63,157 nucleotides of DNA from JBOFCO01 sp051646105. GTDB taxonomy: Bacteria > Pseudomonadota > Alphaproteobacteria > Rhodobacterales > Rhodobacteraceae. The stretch is taken from contig JBOFCO010000177.1 of NCBI GenBank assembly GCA_051646105.1, positions 1-63,157 on the forward strand, written 5' to 3'. Below the pieces are notes generated by a model. It saw only the letters and a program-made list of their open reading frames with translations. It was not told where the DNA came from and ran no database searches. Positions 42,850-51,218 of the stretch are shown piece by piece; the first letter of the stretch is position 1, and each line of letters begins with the position of its first letter. Position numbers and translations under genes: made by a program.

Positions 42850-43416
42850 TCAGCCGCGCCGTTCTATCCGGGCAAGGATGCGCAGGCGCACCTCATCCCC
42901 GACCTGGCCGGAAAATCCCGTCGAGCCAAAGTCGCTGCGCCGGACAGCACCGGTCAGCAGGATCGAAAGCTGCGACAGGTCGCCCGGTCTGGTGCCGTGC
43001 TGGCGGTACAGGCGTGCGGTCAGCCGCACCGGCCGGGTGACACCCCGGATGGTGATGTCGCCGTCGACGACTGCGCCGTCGCCTGCCGACCGTACTCTGC
43101 GCGAGGCAAAGGCGATTTCCGGATACCGTTGGGCATCAAGCACGGAACCGCCTTTCAGCGCTTCGGTGGCAAAGGGAATGCCAGCCTGCGCGGCCCGTAC
43201 ACTGACCCGGACCGCCACGCGGCTTTGCGACACATCGTCGAAGTCAAGCATCAGTTCGGCAGACAGGATCGGCATCGTGCCCTTGATGCGGCCCGCGCCA
43301 AAGTCGGTTTCAAAGCCCACCGTGGATTCATCGGGTTCCAGCGCATAGCTGATCGGGGCCGCCTGGGTTGCCAGTGCGGTAGACAGCAACAGGATCAAGG
43401 CAAGGACCCGGCGCAT
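42850..43416 (-). CDS. YceI-family periplasmic protein
   Basis: A 188-residue protein with a signal peptide (MRRVLALILLLSTALATQAA) and one YceI lipocalin-like barrel (ISYALEPDESTVGFET, ADFG, then GDITIRGVTRPVRLTARL). AGGAGG precedes ATG 43416; the upstream extension of the frame is not supported. YceI proteins bind long isoprenoid chains. It is divergent from the aldo/keto reductase gene. Confidence 0.88.
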   Translation of the reverse strand: MRRVLALILLLSTALATQAAPISYALEPDESTVGFETDFGAGRIKGTMPILSAELMLDFDDVSQSRVAVRVSVRAAQAGIPFATEALKGGSVLDAQRYPEIAFASRRVRSAGDGAVVDGDITIRGVTRPVRLTARLYRQHGTRPGDLSQLSILLTGAVRRSDFGSTGFSGQVGDEVRLRILARIERRG

Positions 43417-43588
43417 GGCGATGCCTCCTGTACGCAGAATACCCCGAAACGCGACCAAATCGTGGGAAATGCGCGGGTATCGGACGTTGGGCCGGTCAGG
43501 GGGTGCCGGTTCCGGCATCGGCGCTTGTCCCCGACGGCACAAGAGCTAGTCTGGACAATGAAATGACACGACAGGCAGGAGCAGACAG

Positions 43589-44632
43589 ATGCGGCAGGTT
43601 TCCCTTGGCGACAGCGGGATCATGGTTTCGGAAATCTGCCTTGGCACGATGACCTGGGGCACACAGAACACCGAGGCAGAGGGCCACGCCCAGATTGACA
43701 TGGCATTGGATGCCGGGGTGAATTTTCTGGATACGGCAGAGATGTATCCGGTCAATCCAGTAGCCGCCGAAACCGTTGGCCGCACCGAAGAGATCATCGG
43801 AAGCTGGCTTGCCGCGCGGGGCGGGCGCGACAGGCTGATCATCGGGACAAAGATCACCGGCGCGGGACAGGGCGCGGTGCGCGGTGGCGCCCCGATCAAT
43901 GCATCGGCCATCCGCAAGGCCGTCGACGGATCGCTGCGCCGCCTGCAGACCGATTACATCGATCTTTATCAACTGCACTGGCCCAACCGCGGTTCCTATC
44001 ATTTCCGGCAAAGCTGGGCCTTTGATCCTTCGCATCAGGACAAGGCCGCCACATTGGGCCATATGGCCGAAGCGCTGGCTGCGCTGGAAGACCTGCGCAA
44101 GGCTGGCAAGATCCGCCATATCGGCCTGTCGAACGAAAGCGCCTGGGGCATGACGCAATGGTTGCGGCTTGCCGATCAGGGGCTTGGTCCGCGTCCGGTC
44201 AGTATCCAGAACGAATATTCGCTGCTCTGCCGGTTGTATGACACCGATCTGGCAGAGCTTTCGGTGAACGAAAACATCCCGCTGCTGTCGTTTTCACCGC
44301 TGGCCTGCGGTTTGCTCAGCGGCAAATATGCAGGCGATGTGATCCCGGAAGGCAGTCGCCGCACGCTTAATCCCGACCTGTCGGGACGGGTGACCCCACG
44401 CGTCTGGGGGGCGATTTCTGCCTATCTGGGCGTTGCACAGCGGGCGGGGCTTGACCCTGTGCAGATGGCGATTGCCTGGCAGTTCACGCGCCCCTTCGCG
44501 GTGATCCCGATCATCGGGGCGACCAACACCGATCAGTTGCAGGTCGTGCTGGGCGCGGCGGGTCTGGAGCTTTCGGCGGAAACCCGCGCCGAAATTGCCG
44601 CCGCTCACAAGGAACACCCCATGCCCTATTAG
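43589..44632 (+). CDS. Aldo/keto reductase (Tas family)
   Basis: A 347-residue TIM-barrel oxidoreductase. The segments GDSGIMVSEICLGTMTWGTQ, FLDTAEMYPVNP, IIGTKITG, DYIDLYQLHWPNR and GLSNESAWG, with AIAWQFTRPFAVIPIIGATN near the end, match Tas/YghZ-like reductases that use NADPH. The substrate is unknown. It is monocistronic. Confidence 0.93.
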   Translation: MRQVSLGDSGIMVSEICLGTMTWGTQNTEAEGHAQIDMALDAGVNFLDTAEMYPVNPVAAETVGRTEEIIGSWLAARGGRDRLIIGTKITGAGQGAVRGGAPINASAIRKAVDGSLRRLQTDYIDLYQLHWPNRGSYHFRQSWAFDPSHQDKAATLGHMAEALAALEDLRKAGKIRHIGLSNESAWGMTQWLRLADQGLGPRPVSIQNEYSLLCRLYDTDLAELSVNENIPLLSFSPLACGLLSGKYAGDVIPEGSRRTLNPDLSGRVTPRVWGAISAYLGVAQRAGLDPVQMAIAWQFTRPFAVIPIIGATNTDQLQVVLGAAGLELSAETRAEIAAAHKEHPMPY

Positions 44633-44722
44633 CGGCCGGGGATTCCATGCTTTCGGCTTGCCCTTTGGTGGCAAACGGCCCATCAGTCGGGAAATAACAC
44701 CGGTCAATGCGGGGACGGGCAT

Positions 44723-45055
44723 ATGCGGTTTGTGGCACTTTTGGGGTTGGTCCTGCTGACGGCAGCCTGCCGCGAACAGGTGGACGAAGGCCCGCCACCG
44801 GTGGGGCCGGAGCTTGTTGAACAGCAGCGCGCGCTTTGCGAGAAGACAGGCGGCCGCTTCGCGCAGGGCGGTGGCGGCGCCGGTCTGGTCTGCTATCGCG
44901 ATACCGACGACAACGGCAAGCAGTGCAGCAAGAAAGCCGATTGCGAAGGGGAATGCCTGGCGCGGTCGGGCACCTGCTCGCCCGTGACGCCGCTGTTCGG
45001 CTGCAACGAGGTTCTGACAGAGGACGGGGCAAGGACAACACTATGCGTCGACTGA
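44723..45055 (+). CDS. Small cysteine-rich lipoprotein
   Basis: A 110-residue lipoprotein with lipobox LLTAACR (Cys16 lipidated). The mature part has eight further cysteines (in ALCEK, LVCYR, KQCSK, ADCEGEC, GTCSP, FGCNE and TLCVD), which suggests disulfide-stabilised surface or periplasmic folding. It overlaps the next lipoprotein gene by 13 bases, so the two are co-expressed. No family recognised. Confidence 0.82.
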   Translation: MRFVALLGLVLLTAACREQVDEGPPPVGPELVEQQRALCEKTGGRFAQGGGGAGLVCYRDTDDNGKQCSKKADCEGECLARSGTCSPVTPLFGCNEVLTEDGARTTLCVD

Positions 45056-45555
45056 TCGCTGCCCTGATCCTGCCCGCGCTGGCGGCCTGTACCCCTGCGC
45101 CCAAGGGCGATTTCCGCGATGACAGTGCCAACATCACCTCGGTTGCGCTGTTCGACGCGCCGCGTTTTGCCGATGTCTGGCATGTGGTTGCCGCCTATGG
45201 AAGCGAAGTGGACTGCGGGCCGCTGATCGAAACCTGGGCACCCACCGGGCCGGACAGTTTCCGCGTTACCGGCACCGCCTGCGGGCCGCGCGGGCCACGG
45301 GCGTTTCTGGCCGAGGCGCAGCAAAGCGGGCCGGGCCGGTTCGTGCGTACGGGCGCTGCCGGACGCGAAGATCTTTGGGTGATGTGGGTTGATGAAGGCT
45401 ATCGCGTCGCCGTCATCGGCACACCCGACGGTCGGTTCGCCCGTGTCTTGTCACGCGAACCCGCCCTGCGGGACGATCTGATGGTGGCCGCGCGCGAAAT
45501 CCTGTCGTTCAACGGCTACGATCCGGCGCAGCTTCGCCCGATGCGGCGGGGCTGA
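45043..45555 (+). CDS. Lipocalin-like lipoprotein
   Basis: A 170-residue protein with lipobox LPALAAC (Cys16) and a mature part with the short lipocalin features (FADVWHVVAAYGSEVDCG, RVTGTACG, DLWVMWVDEGYRVAVIG and, at the end, LSFNGYDPAQLRPM). That last segment is like the Blc closing motif. ATG 45043 lies inside the end of the previous gene. Its own end overlaps the convergent XRE gene by 47 bases. Confidence 0.78.
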   Translation: MRRLIAALILPALAACTPAPKGDFRDDSANITSVALFDAPRFADVWHVVAAYGSEVDCGPLIETWAPTGPDSFRVTGTACGPRGPRAFLAEAQQSGPGRFVRTGAAGREDLWVMWVDEGYRVAVIGTPDGRFARVLSREPALRDDLMVAAREILSFNGYDPAQLRPMRRG

Positions 45556-46408
45556 TCCTGCCGCGCAGATCGCGCAGATAGGCCGGAACGTCCCGCGCTC
45601 CGAACGCCGCCTCGCGCACCAGCCAGTCGAAGTGCTGGATGATCCCGGCAACACGGGCCGTGTCGCGGAACGCCAGAAAGCTGCGCCCCAGATAGATCAC
45701 CGCAAGCCCGGTGCCAAAAATCGTGACCGGGGCGGAAAACACCCGACGCGCGTCAAACAGATACAGACGCAGCGCAGGATAAAGCTGATCCAGAAGGCCA
45801 AGCATGCGGTCAATCTGGGCAAGTCTCAGCTCGGACCCTACGCCCGCATAATAGCCCGTGCCGGCAGCGAAGCTTTCGATTTCGTGCAACGGCATGGCGA
45901 TTTCATAGTCCGACCGTGCGTTCCGCATCCAGTCCAGACGGTCCGCCGTCGCACCGACGGCCTGTTCGGCCGTGCGGCCAAGCTGTGGCGTATATTCCCA
46001 TTCCAGCAAGGCGCGGGATTTCAGCAGGTCCGGCATGGTCGCCGGCACATGGCGGATCTTGTATCCTGCGGCGGCGCGATGCCAGGCAAAGATCTGTTCG
46101 TCGATTTCGGCACGGGGCGCATCCGTCAGGCTGACACTGGCGGCAAGAAGATCGGCCAGCGGCTCGGGTCGTTCCGACAGGCCCAGCAGCCAGTCCGCTG
46201 AAACACCCAGTACGGCGGCGCAATCCCCGACAACCTGGGCATTGGGCAACCGCGCGCTGTCCGCCCCGGCAAGCTGCGATACGGTCGATCTGTCCACGCC
46301 GATGGCGCGGGCGAGGGCGGCCTGGGTCAGCCCACGTTCTGCCATGGCGGCGGTCAGCCGCGCACGGAAAAGCTGCGCCCGGTGACGTTTGTCGATTTTA
46401 TCCATCAT
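45509..46408 (-). CDS. XRE-family regulator with phage-repressor-like HTH
   Basis: A 299-residue protein. Residues 15-70 are a helix-turn-helix (MAERGLTQAALARAIGVDRS, then VVGDCAAVLGVSADWLLGL). The C-terminal 210 residues contain no family I can name. Two consecutive ATGs at 46408 and 46405 make the start slightly uncertain. It is divergent from the fatty acid desaturase gene, which it may regulate. Confidence 0.8.
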   Translation of the reverse strand: MMDKIDKRHRAQLFRARLTAAMAERGLTQAALARAIGVDRSTVSQLAGADSARLPNAQVVGDCAAVLGVSADWLLGLSERPEPLADLLAASVSLTDAPRAEIDEQIFAWHRAAAGYKIRHVPATMPDLLKSRALLEWEYTPQLGRTAEQAVGATADRLDWMRNARSDYEIAMPLHEIESFAAGTGYYAGVGSELRLAQIDRMLGLLDQLYPALRLYLFDARRVFSAPVTIFGTGLAVIYLGRSFLAFRDTARVAGIIQHFDWLVREAAFGARDVPAYLRDLRGRISPAASGEAAPDRSR

Positions 46409-46515
46409 CTGTTGAATATATCACGCATTGTTTGATTTTTGCAGCGCATTCCTAGCGTCGTTCGGCCGATGGGAAATTGATAGCTGTTGTGCGATTTCGG
46501 CGTATTGGCGGGAAA

Positions 46516-47475
46516 ATGATGCGGACGGACAGATGGGCTGCTGTCGAATGGCCAACGATTGGTCTGATTGCTGCCGTTCATCTGCTCTGGGCTATCCTGA
46601 CAATCTGGCTGGCCGGGGCTTCCGTCGTGCTGGCCGTCGGGATTCTGGTGCCGGTGATTGCGCTGTTTTCCTCGCTTCAGCACGAGGTTCTGCACGGCCA
46701 TCCGTTCCGTAGTCGCCGGTTGAACGAGGCGCTTGTCTTTTTGCCTTTCACGCTGTTCGTGCCCTATGGCCGGTTCCGCGACCTGCATCTGGCGCATCAC
46801 CGCGACGAATTCCTGACCGACCCCTATGATGACCCGGAATCGAATTACCTTGACCCTGCGGTCTGGCAGCGGCTGCCGGGTGTTGTCCGCGCGGTGCTGC
46901 GGTTGAACAACAAGCTGGCGGGGCGAATCCTGATCGGACCGGCGATTTCGACCCTGGCGCTGTTACGGACCGACGCTGCCGCAATCCGGTCGGGCGACCG
47001 GACGGTGCGCGATGCCTGGCTTCTGCATCTGGCAGGGCTGGTGGCGCTGGTCCTGTGGCTGGCATTGCTGTCACCCTTGTCGGTTCCCGCCTATGCGCTT
47101 GCTGCCTATCTGGCCTATGGCGTGCTGAAAATCCGCACCTTTCTGGAACACCGCGCGCATGAACGTGCGCGCGGGCGTTCGGTGGTGATCGAGGATCGCG
47201 GCCCGCTGGCCTTTTTGTTCCTGAACAACAACCTGCATGCGCTGCACCACGCAGCCCCGCAGATTTCGTGGTATCGCCTGCCCGCAGCCTATCGCGACAG
47301 GAGGGAGGAAGTCCTGCGTCGGAACGATGGCTACCGCTTCGCATCCTATGCCGAAGTGTTCCGCGCCTATTTCCTGCGCGCAAAGGATCCTGTGCCGCAT
47401 CCGGCCTATCCGCTTCGGCCCGCTGTCAATGAAACCGACGGCGACTCAGTCGATCCTTCGCACCCCGCCGTCTGA
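46516..47475 (+). CDS. Membrane fatty acid desaturase family protein
   Basis: A 319-residue membrane protein with the three histidine boxes of the membrane di-iron desaturase/hydroxylase superfamily: HEVLHGH (56-62), HLAHH (91-95) and HALHH (241-245). Four or more hydrophobic segments separate them. It would desaturate or hydroxylate a fatty acyl or carotenoid substrate; the group is not settled. ATG 46516 is preferred, with GGCGGGA upstream. It is convergent with the Nudix gene and overlaps it by 30 bases. Confidence 0.85.
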   Translation: MMRTDRWAAVEWPTIGLIAAVHLLWAILTIWLAGASVVLAVGILVPVIALFSSLQHEVLHGHPFRSRRLNEALVFLPFTLFVPYGRFRDLHLAHHRDEFLTDPYDDPESNYLDPAVWQRLPGVVRAVLRLNNKLAGRILIGPAISTLALLRTDAAAIRSGDRTVRDAWLLHLAGLVALVLWLALLSPLSVPAYALAAYLAYGVLKIRTFLEHRAHERARGRSVVIEDRGPLAFLFLNNNLHALHHAAPQISWYRLPAAYRDRREEVLRRNDGYRFASYAEVFRAYFLRAKDPVPHPAYPLRPAVNETDGDSVDPSHPAV

Positions 47476-48108
47476 AAGCCGGTTGTCGAAAAAGGGCACG
47501 AAATCGGGATCGCCCGTCATTCCATCCGCGATCATCAGGGCCACGCGCGACAGCACGGATCGGGTGACAAAGGGCAGGTCCAGTGCCAGCGCATCCACAA
47601 GCGAAAGCCATTGCAGGCCCGACAGTTCGCCCGACGCGGCGGAAAGGTCGTCGGCATCCGTCGACAGCGCCATGGCATCGACCAGAAAGAACCGCGCATC
47701 GAAACGACGGGGCAATCCGGGTGGGGTAATCGCGCGGAATATATAGCGCAGTGGTGAGGCCGAGGGCCGCAGCCCCCGCGCGCGGAACATGGCCCAGTCG
47801 GCAGGTGCGTCGTGCCACGACGCCTCTGTCCCGACAAGCAGACCGGTTTCCTCGGCCAGTTCGCGCAGGGCCGTGGCGGCAAATGTATCGGCTCCGGCGC
47901 CGATGCGCTGCGCGGATCGTTCGGGCAGGGGGGACGCAAGCGCCACATCGCCATCGCCCGGATCGACCGCCCCGCCCGGAAACACGAATTTCGATGGCAT
48001 GAACGCTGCCCCGGCGGCCCTTTGCCCCATCAGGACGCGCGGCCCGTCACGCCCGTCGCGAACCAGCACCACACTCGCCGCATCACGGATTGGTGGCGCG
48101 GGAGTCAC
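47446..48108 (-). CDS. Nudix hydrolase
   Basis: A 220-residue protein with the N-terminal DAASVVLVRDG and Nudix box GG..P...ALRELAEETGLLVG (REUxEExGU). It belongs to the group with an extended middle segment (Nudt19/acyl-CoA or ADP-ribose-type) and its exact substrate is not evident. GTG 48108 is preferred as start because frame and spacing fit the Nudix N terminus; the in-frame extension reaches 48156 into the neighbouring DUF983 gene. No clear ribosome site is present. Confidence 0.75.
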   Translation of the reverse strand: MTPAPPIRDAASVVLVRDGRDGPRVLMGQRAAGAAFMPSKFVFPGGAVDPGDGDVALASPLPERSAQRIGAGADTFAATALRELAEETGLLVGTEASWHDAPADWAMFRARGLRPSASPLRYIFRAITPPGLPRRFDARFFLVDAMALSTDADDLSAASGELSGLQWLSLVDALALDLPFVTRSVLSRVALMIADGMTGDPDFVPFFDNRLSDGGVRRID

Positions 48109-48121
48109 TTTCCGAAACCGA

Positions 48122-48550
48122 TCACGGCAGTTCCGCCGCCGGGGCGGCACCACCAAAGCCGTGCATCCGCTTGGCCCACTGGATGGCGACCACCATTCCC
48201 TTCATGCGGGGCAGCAGGAACAGGGCCAGCGCCACCGTGCCCAGCGTGAAAACGGATGCCAGAACCAGCGGCTCCGGCCGCCAGACGGTGAAGGCAATCA
48301 GGATCAGCGGTGCCATGATATGCCCCACGATCAGGATGGTCAGATAGGCAGGGCCGTCATCGGCGCGGTGATGGTGCAGCGCCTCTCGGCAGACCGGGCA
48401 TGTGTCGCGCACCTTCAGATAGCTGCGCAGCATCGCGCCACTGCCGCAGTTCGGGCAACGGCAGCGTAACCCGCGCAGGATCGCCGGGCCAAGCGGGCGG
48501 TCGTCTGCCGTGTGGCCAGCGGTTTGCACAGGGTGCGGCTGGTTGTTCAT
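48122..48550 (-). CDS. DUF983 membrane protein with zinc-ribbon-like N terminus
   Basis: A 142-residue protein. It has an N-terminal zinc-ribbon-like region (CPNCGSGAML and CPVCREAL, four cysteines) followed by two membrane helices (YLTILIVGHIMAPLILIAFTV and VLASVFTLGTVALALFLLP) and a basic end. Members of DUF983 are cytochrome-oxidase-linked in some genomes. ATG 48550 is chosen; the frame runs much further upstream but that part is antisense to other genes. It lies 13 bases before the Nudix start. Confidence 0.85.
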   Translation of the reverse strand: MNNQPHPVQTAGHTADDRPLGPAILRGLRCRCPNCGSGAMLRSYLKVRDTCPVCREALHHHRADDGPAYLTILIVGHIMAPLILIAFTVWRPEPLVLASVFTLGTVALALFLLPRMKGMVVAIQWAKRMHGFGGAAPAAELP

Positions 48551-48778
48551 CGGAAAGATACCTTTGTTCGCGTCCGTGCAGTGTAGGGCCAAAGTGGGGG
48601 GCGGGGCCAGCACGCAGAAGGCCCCCGCGTCTCCATGTCGCAAAGCGGTGTCGCAGGGTGCCTTGGTGGCCTGCCGGAAATTTTGTCGACGGGTGTGACG
48701 GGCCGCGACGGAAATCCCGATGCCCCACGTAATACACACATAAGGCAGCACGACGCTGCCCGAGCTTAGGAGCAGAAA

Positions 48779-49411
48779 ATGACTGCAATCAGAAAATCCG
48801 TCCTGGCACTTGCTGGTATCGCTGCGATTGGCGCCGGTTTTGCCGCCACGCCCACTTTTGCCGATCTGGGCATGGGCGGGATGCGCGGTGCGGGCGGGAT
48901 GGGGGGCATGATGCCCGATTTCGCCACGCTGGATGCCGACAAGGACGGCAAGGTCACCCAGGCAGAGATTGACGCCGCCCGGCAGGCCCGCGTGACGTCG
49001 CTGGACACCAATGCCGATGGCAACATCTCGGCAGAGGAACTGGTCGCAGGCCATATGGCGGATGCCCAGACCCGCGCGCAGGAAATGGCGACCCGGATGA
49101 TCGAAAACCGTGACGCCAATGGCGACGGCGTGCTGAGTGCGGCCGAGATGATGACGCCGGCCATGCCAGAGCAGATGTTCACCCGCCTTGATGCCGACGG
49201 TGACGGTGCGATTTCCGAGGCCGAAATGACCGCCGCACGCGATCGCATGGCCGAGATGCGCGAAGGCGGTCGGCGCGGCAAGGGGCGCGGCGATGGCGAT
49301 CACGGGCGTCATGGCCGGGGGCATGGCTTCTGGCAGGACATGATGGGCGGGGAGAGTGAGGCCGCCCCTGCGGAACCGGCGGCCCCTGCCGAGCCGGCCC
49401 CGACCGAGTAA
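48779..49411 (+). CDS. Secreted EF-hand calcium-binding protein
   Basis: A 210-residue protein. It has a signal peptide (about 1-28, ending FADL) and four 12-residue EF-hand loops at about 52-63 (DADKDGKVTQAE), 76-87 (DTNADGNISAEE), 112-123 (DANGDGVLSAAE) and 138-149 (DADGDGAISEAE). A His/Arg/Asp-rich tail (RRGKGRGDGDHGRHGRGHG) follows, with a Pro/Ala end. It is a candidate periplasmic calcium or metal binder. It lies just upstream of a sigma factor/anti-sigma/metal-sensor group. Confidence 0.88.
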   Translation: MTAIRKSVLALAGIAAIGAGFAATPTFADLGMGGMRGAGGMGGMMPDFATLDADKDGKVTQAEIDAARQARVTSLDTNADGNISAEELVAGHMADAQTRAQEMATRMIENRDANGDGVLSAAEMMTPAMPEQMFTRLDADGDGAISEAEMTAARDRMAEMREGGRRGKGRGDGDHGRHGRGHGFWQDMMGGESEAAPAEPAAPAEPAPTE

Positions 49412-49551
49412 GATGGGCGGGTGCGGGACATTGCTCACGACCGCATGGCGGCACGAACCGATGCGCCCGCACCGCTTTTCCCGCCTGTCCCCAGCCGGGG
49501 CGACGTTCCGCAGTTGCGCACTGAGGGATGGAAGGTTAGGCCAGATCACGG

Positions 49552-50139
49552 ATGACCATGCCTTACGACGCCATGACCGACGTTCCGGACGAAGCGCTGC
49601 TGGTGCGATATGCCAACGGCGATCCGCAGGCCGCGCGCGTGTTGACCGGGCGGCTTGCCCCCGGTGTGCTGCGGGTGGCGGCGCGCATGCTTGCCGACCG
49701 TACCGAGGCAGAGGATGTGGCGCAGGAAGCCATGTTGCGCCTGTGGCGGATCGCGCCAGACTGGCGGCAGGGCGAGGCAAAGGTTTCCACTTGGTTGTTC
49801 CGGGTGGCGACAAACCTGTGCACCGACCGCCTGCGACGCAGCCGCCGGGTTGTGGCGCTGGAGCCAGCCCACGACCCCGAGGACGGGCAGCCGGGTGCCG
49901 TGGAGCGAATGACGGAGGATGCAAGGCTGGCGGCCCTGGATGCGGCACTTGCAACCCTGCCCGAACGACAGCGGCAGGCTGTGGTGCTGCGGCATCTGGA
50001 AGGCCTGTCGAACCCCGAGATCGCCGCTATCCTGGATATCGGTGTCGAGGCGGTGGAAAGCCTGACGGCGCGAGGCAAGCGGGCGCTTGCTGCCGCCCTG
50101 TCGGGAGAACGCGAGAAACTGGGGTATCAAGATGACTGA
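49552..50139 (+). CDS. ECF-type RNA polymerase sigma factor
   Basis: A 195-residue protein. Region 2 is about residues 25-95 (DRTEAEDVAQEAMLRLWRIA and STWLFRVATNLCTDRLRR) and region 4 is about 130-180 (LPERQRQAVVLRHLEGLSNP, EIAAILDIGVEAVESL). It is a group IV sigma factor. The following gene overlaps it (ATG at 50132 inside its last codons), consistent with a co-translated partner. Its target promoters cannot be told. Confidence 0.9.
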   Translation: MTMPYDAMTDVPDEALLVRYANGDPQAARVLTGRLAPGVLRVAARMLADRTEAEDVAQEAMLRLWRIAPDWRQGEAKVSTWLFRVATNLCTDRLRRSRRVVALEPAHDPEDGQPGAVERMTEDARLAALDAALATLPERQRQAVVLRHLEGLSNPEIAAILDIGVEAVESLTARGKRALAAALSGEREKLGYQDD

Positions 50140-50587
50140 TTTTCCCAAGAATGAATCCAAAGGCGGCAAGGGCCGCACAGAGCGGGATGATGACCTGCTT
50201 GCACTGTTCCTGGCGGCGGCGCCGGATCGGGATGATGGCGCGAAAACCGTCCCGGATGATCTTTTTGCCCGTATCCTTGCCGATGCGGATGCTGTGCAGC
50301 GCGGATTTTCCGCCCCTGTTTCCGCTGCGCCGGTTCCTGTCGCAGCGCGGGGCGGGTTGCTGACCACGCTTCTGGGTGTGCTGGGCGGCTGGCCGGCGGT
50401 TGGCGGGCTTGCCTCTGCCGGGGTGGTCGGTGTCTGGCTTGGTTTTGCACCCCCGACGGCGGTCAGCACCGTTGCGTCGGATTATCTGGGGATCGACTAT
50501 CTGGGCGCGGCGGGCGCGGTTGATCTGGAACTTGTGCCCGGATTTTCGGAATATGGCCTGGCCGAAAGTGAATTGACCGATGGATGA
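50132..50587 (+). CDS. Probable membrane-linked partner of the ECF sigma factor
   Basis: A 151-residue protein with a soluble N-terminal half (DDDLLALFLAAAPDRDDGAK) and one membrane segment (LLTTLLGVLGGWPAVGGLASAGVVGVW), followed by a short outside part. The layout, and the overlaps with the sigma gene (8 bases) and the next gene (8 bases), resemble an anti-sigma factor. No zinc-binding anti-sigma (HxxxCxxC) motif is present, so the role is inferred from context. Confidence 0.7.
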   Translation: MTDFPKNESKGGKGRTERDDDLLALFLAAAPDRDDGAKTVPDDLFARILADADAVQRGFSAPVSAAPVPVAARGGLLTTLLGVLGGWPAVGGLASAGVVGVWLGFAPPTAVSTVASDYLGIDYLGAAGAVDLELVPGFSEYGLAESELTDG

Positions 50588-51143
50588 AGATCACAACAAG
50601 GATGCCGTTTCCGAAGCCAAAGGGGCGACCTCGCCCGGGCCTGTATCGGCTCGGCCACAGGCGCCCTCACGCGTGTTGCGCTGGCTGCTGGTCGCGTCGC
50701 TTGCGCTGAATATCGTGGTTCTTGGCCTGATCGTCGGGGCCGGGATCGACCGCTGGCGCAATGGTCCCCGTCTGGGAGAGGTGCGCGAGGTGAGTTTCGG
50801 GCCGTTCAATGCGGCGCTCAGCCCCGAAGACCGCGATAGCCTGCGCCAAGCCTTTGCCGAAAGGGTCGGGGCAGGCATGCGCCTGCGGCTGGAGGCGCGG
50901 GCCGATTTCCGCGCCTTTGCCCAGGCCGTGCGGGCAGAGCCTTACGATCCGGCCGCCGTCGCTGCCGTGCTGGAATCGATGCGGGGCCGGAATATGGAGC
51001 GGTTGCAGGTGGGCGAGGATCTGCTGCTGGAGCGGATTTCGGCCATGGACCCGACAGAACGCGCGGCTTTTGCTGACCGTATCCTCAAATCAGCGCGCAA
51101 GGGTGGGCGCGGCCATGACGATGGCCGTCACGGGAAACCTTGA
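50580..51143 (+). CDS. Periplasmic heavy-metal sensor-like protein
   Basis: A 187-residue protein with a single membrane anchor (about 35-53, LLVASLALNIVVLGLIVGA) and a helical periplasmic domain (LSPEDRDSLRQAFAERVG, RADFRAFAQAVRAE, FADRILKSAR) of the CnrR/ZraP-like Metal_resist group. The tail is His/Arg-rich (KGGRGHDDGRHGKP). It closes the sigma/anti-sigma operon, so metal stress may be the signal. Metal identity is unknown. Confidence 0.78.
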   Translation: MDEDHNKDAVSEAKGATSPGPVSARPQAPSRVLRWLLVASLALNIVVLGLIVGAGIDRWRNGPRLGEVREVSFGPFNAALSPEDRDSLRQAFAERVGAGMRLRLEARADFRAFAQAVRAEPYDPAAVAAVLESMRGRNMERLQVGEDLLLERISAMDPTERAAFADRILKSARKGGRGHDDGRHGKP

Positions 51144-51175
51144 TCCGCTTGCTTGATCCGGATGCGTGATCTCAG

Positions 51176-51194
51176 GAGGGGCGGTCTGCCCCTC
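51176..51194 (+). terminator. Hairpin between convergent genes
   Basis: GAGGGGC (51176-51182) and GCCCCTC (51188-51194) are perfect 7-bp arms over a 5-base loop. No clear T-run follows, so its terminator role is tentative. Confidence 0.5.
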
Positions 51195-51218
51195 TCTGCC
51201 GTCAACGCATCGCTCCCT

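Noticed and set aside
48551..49954. Very long upstream extension of the DUF983 frame
   Set aside because: It would run antisense through the EF-hand and sigma factor genes, both well supported, and has no similarity.
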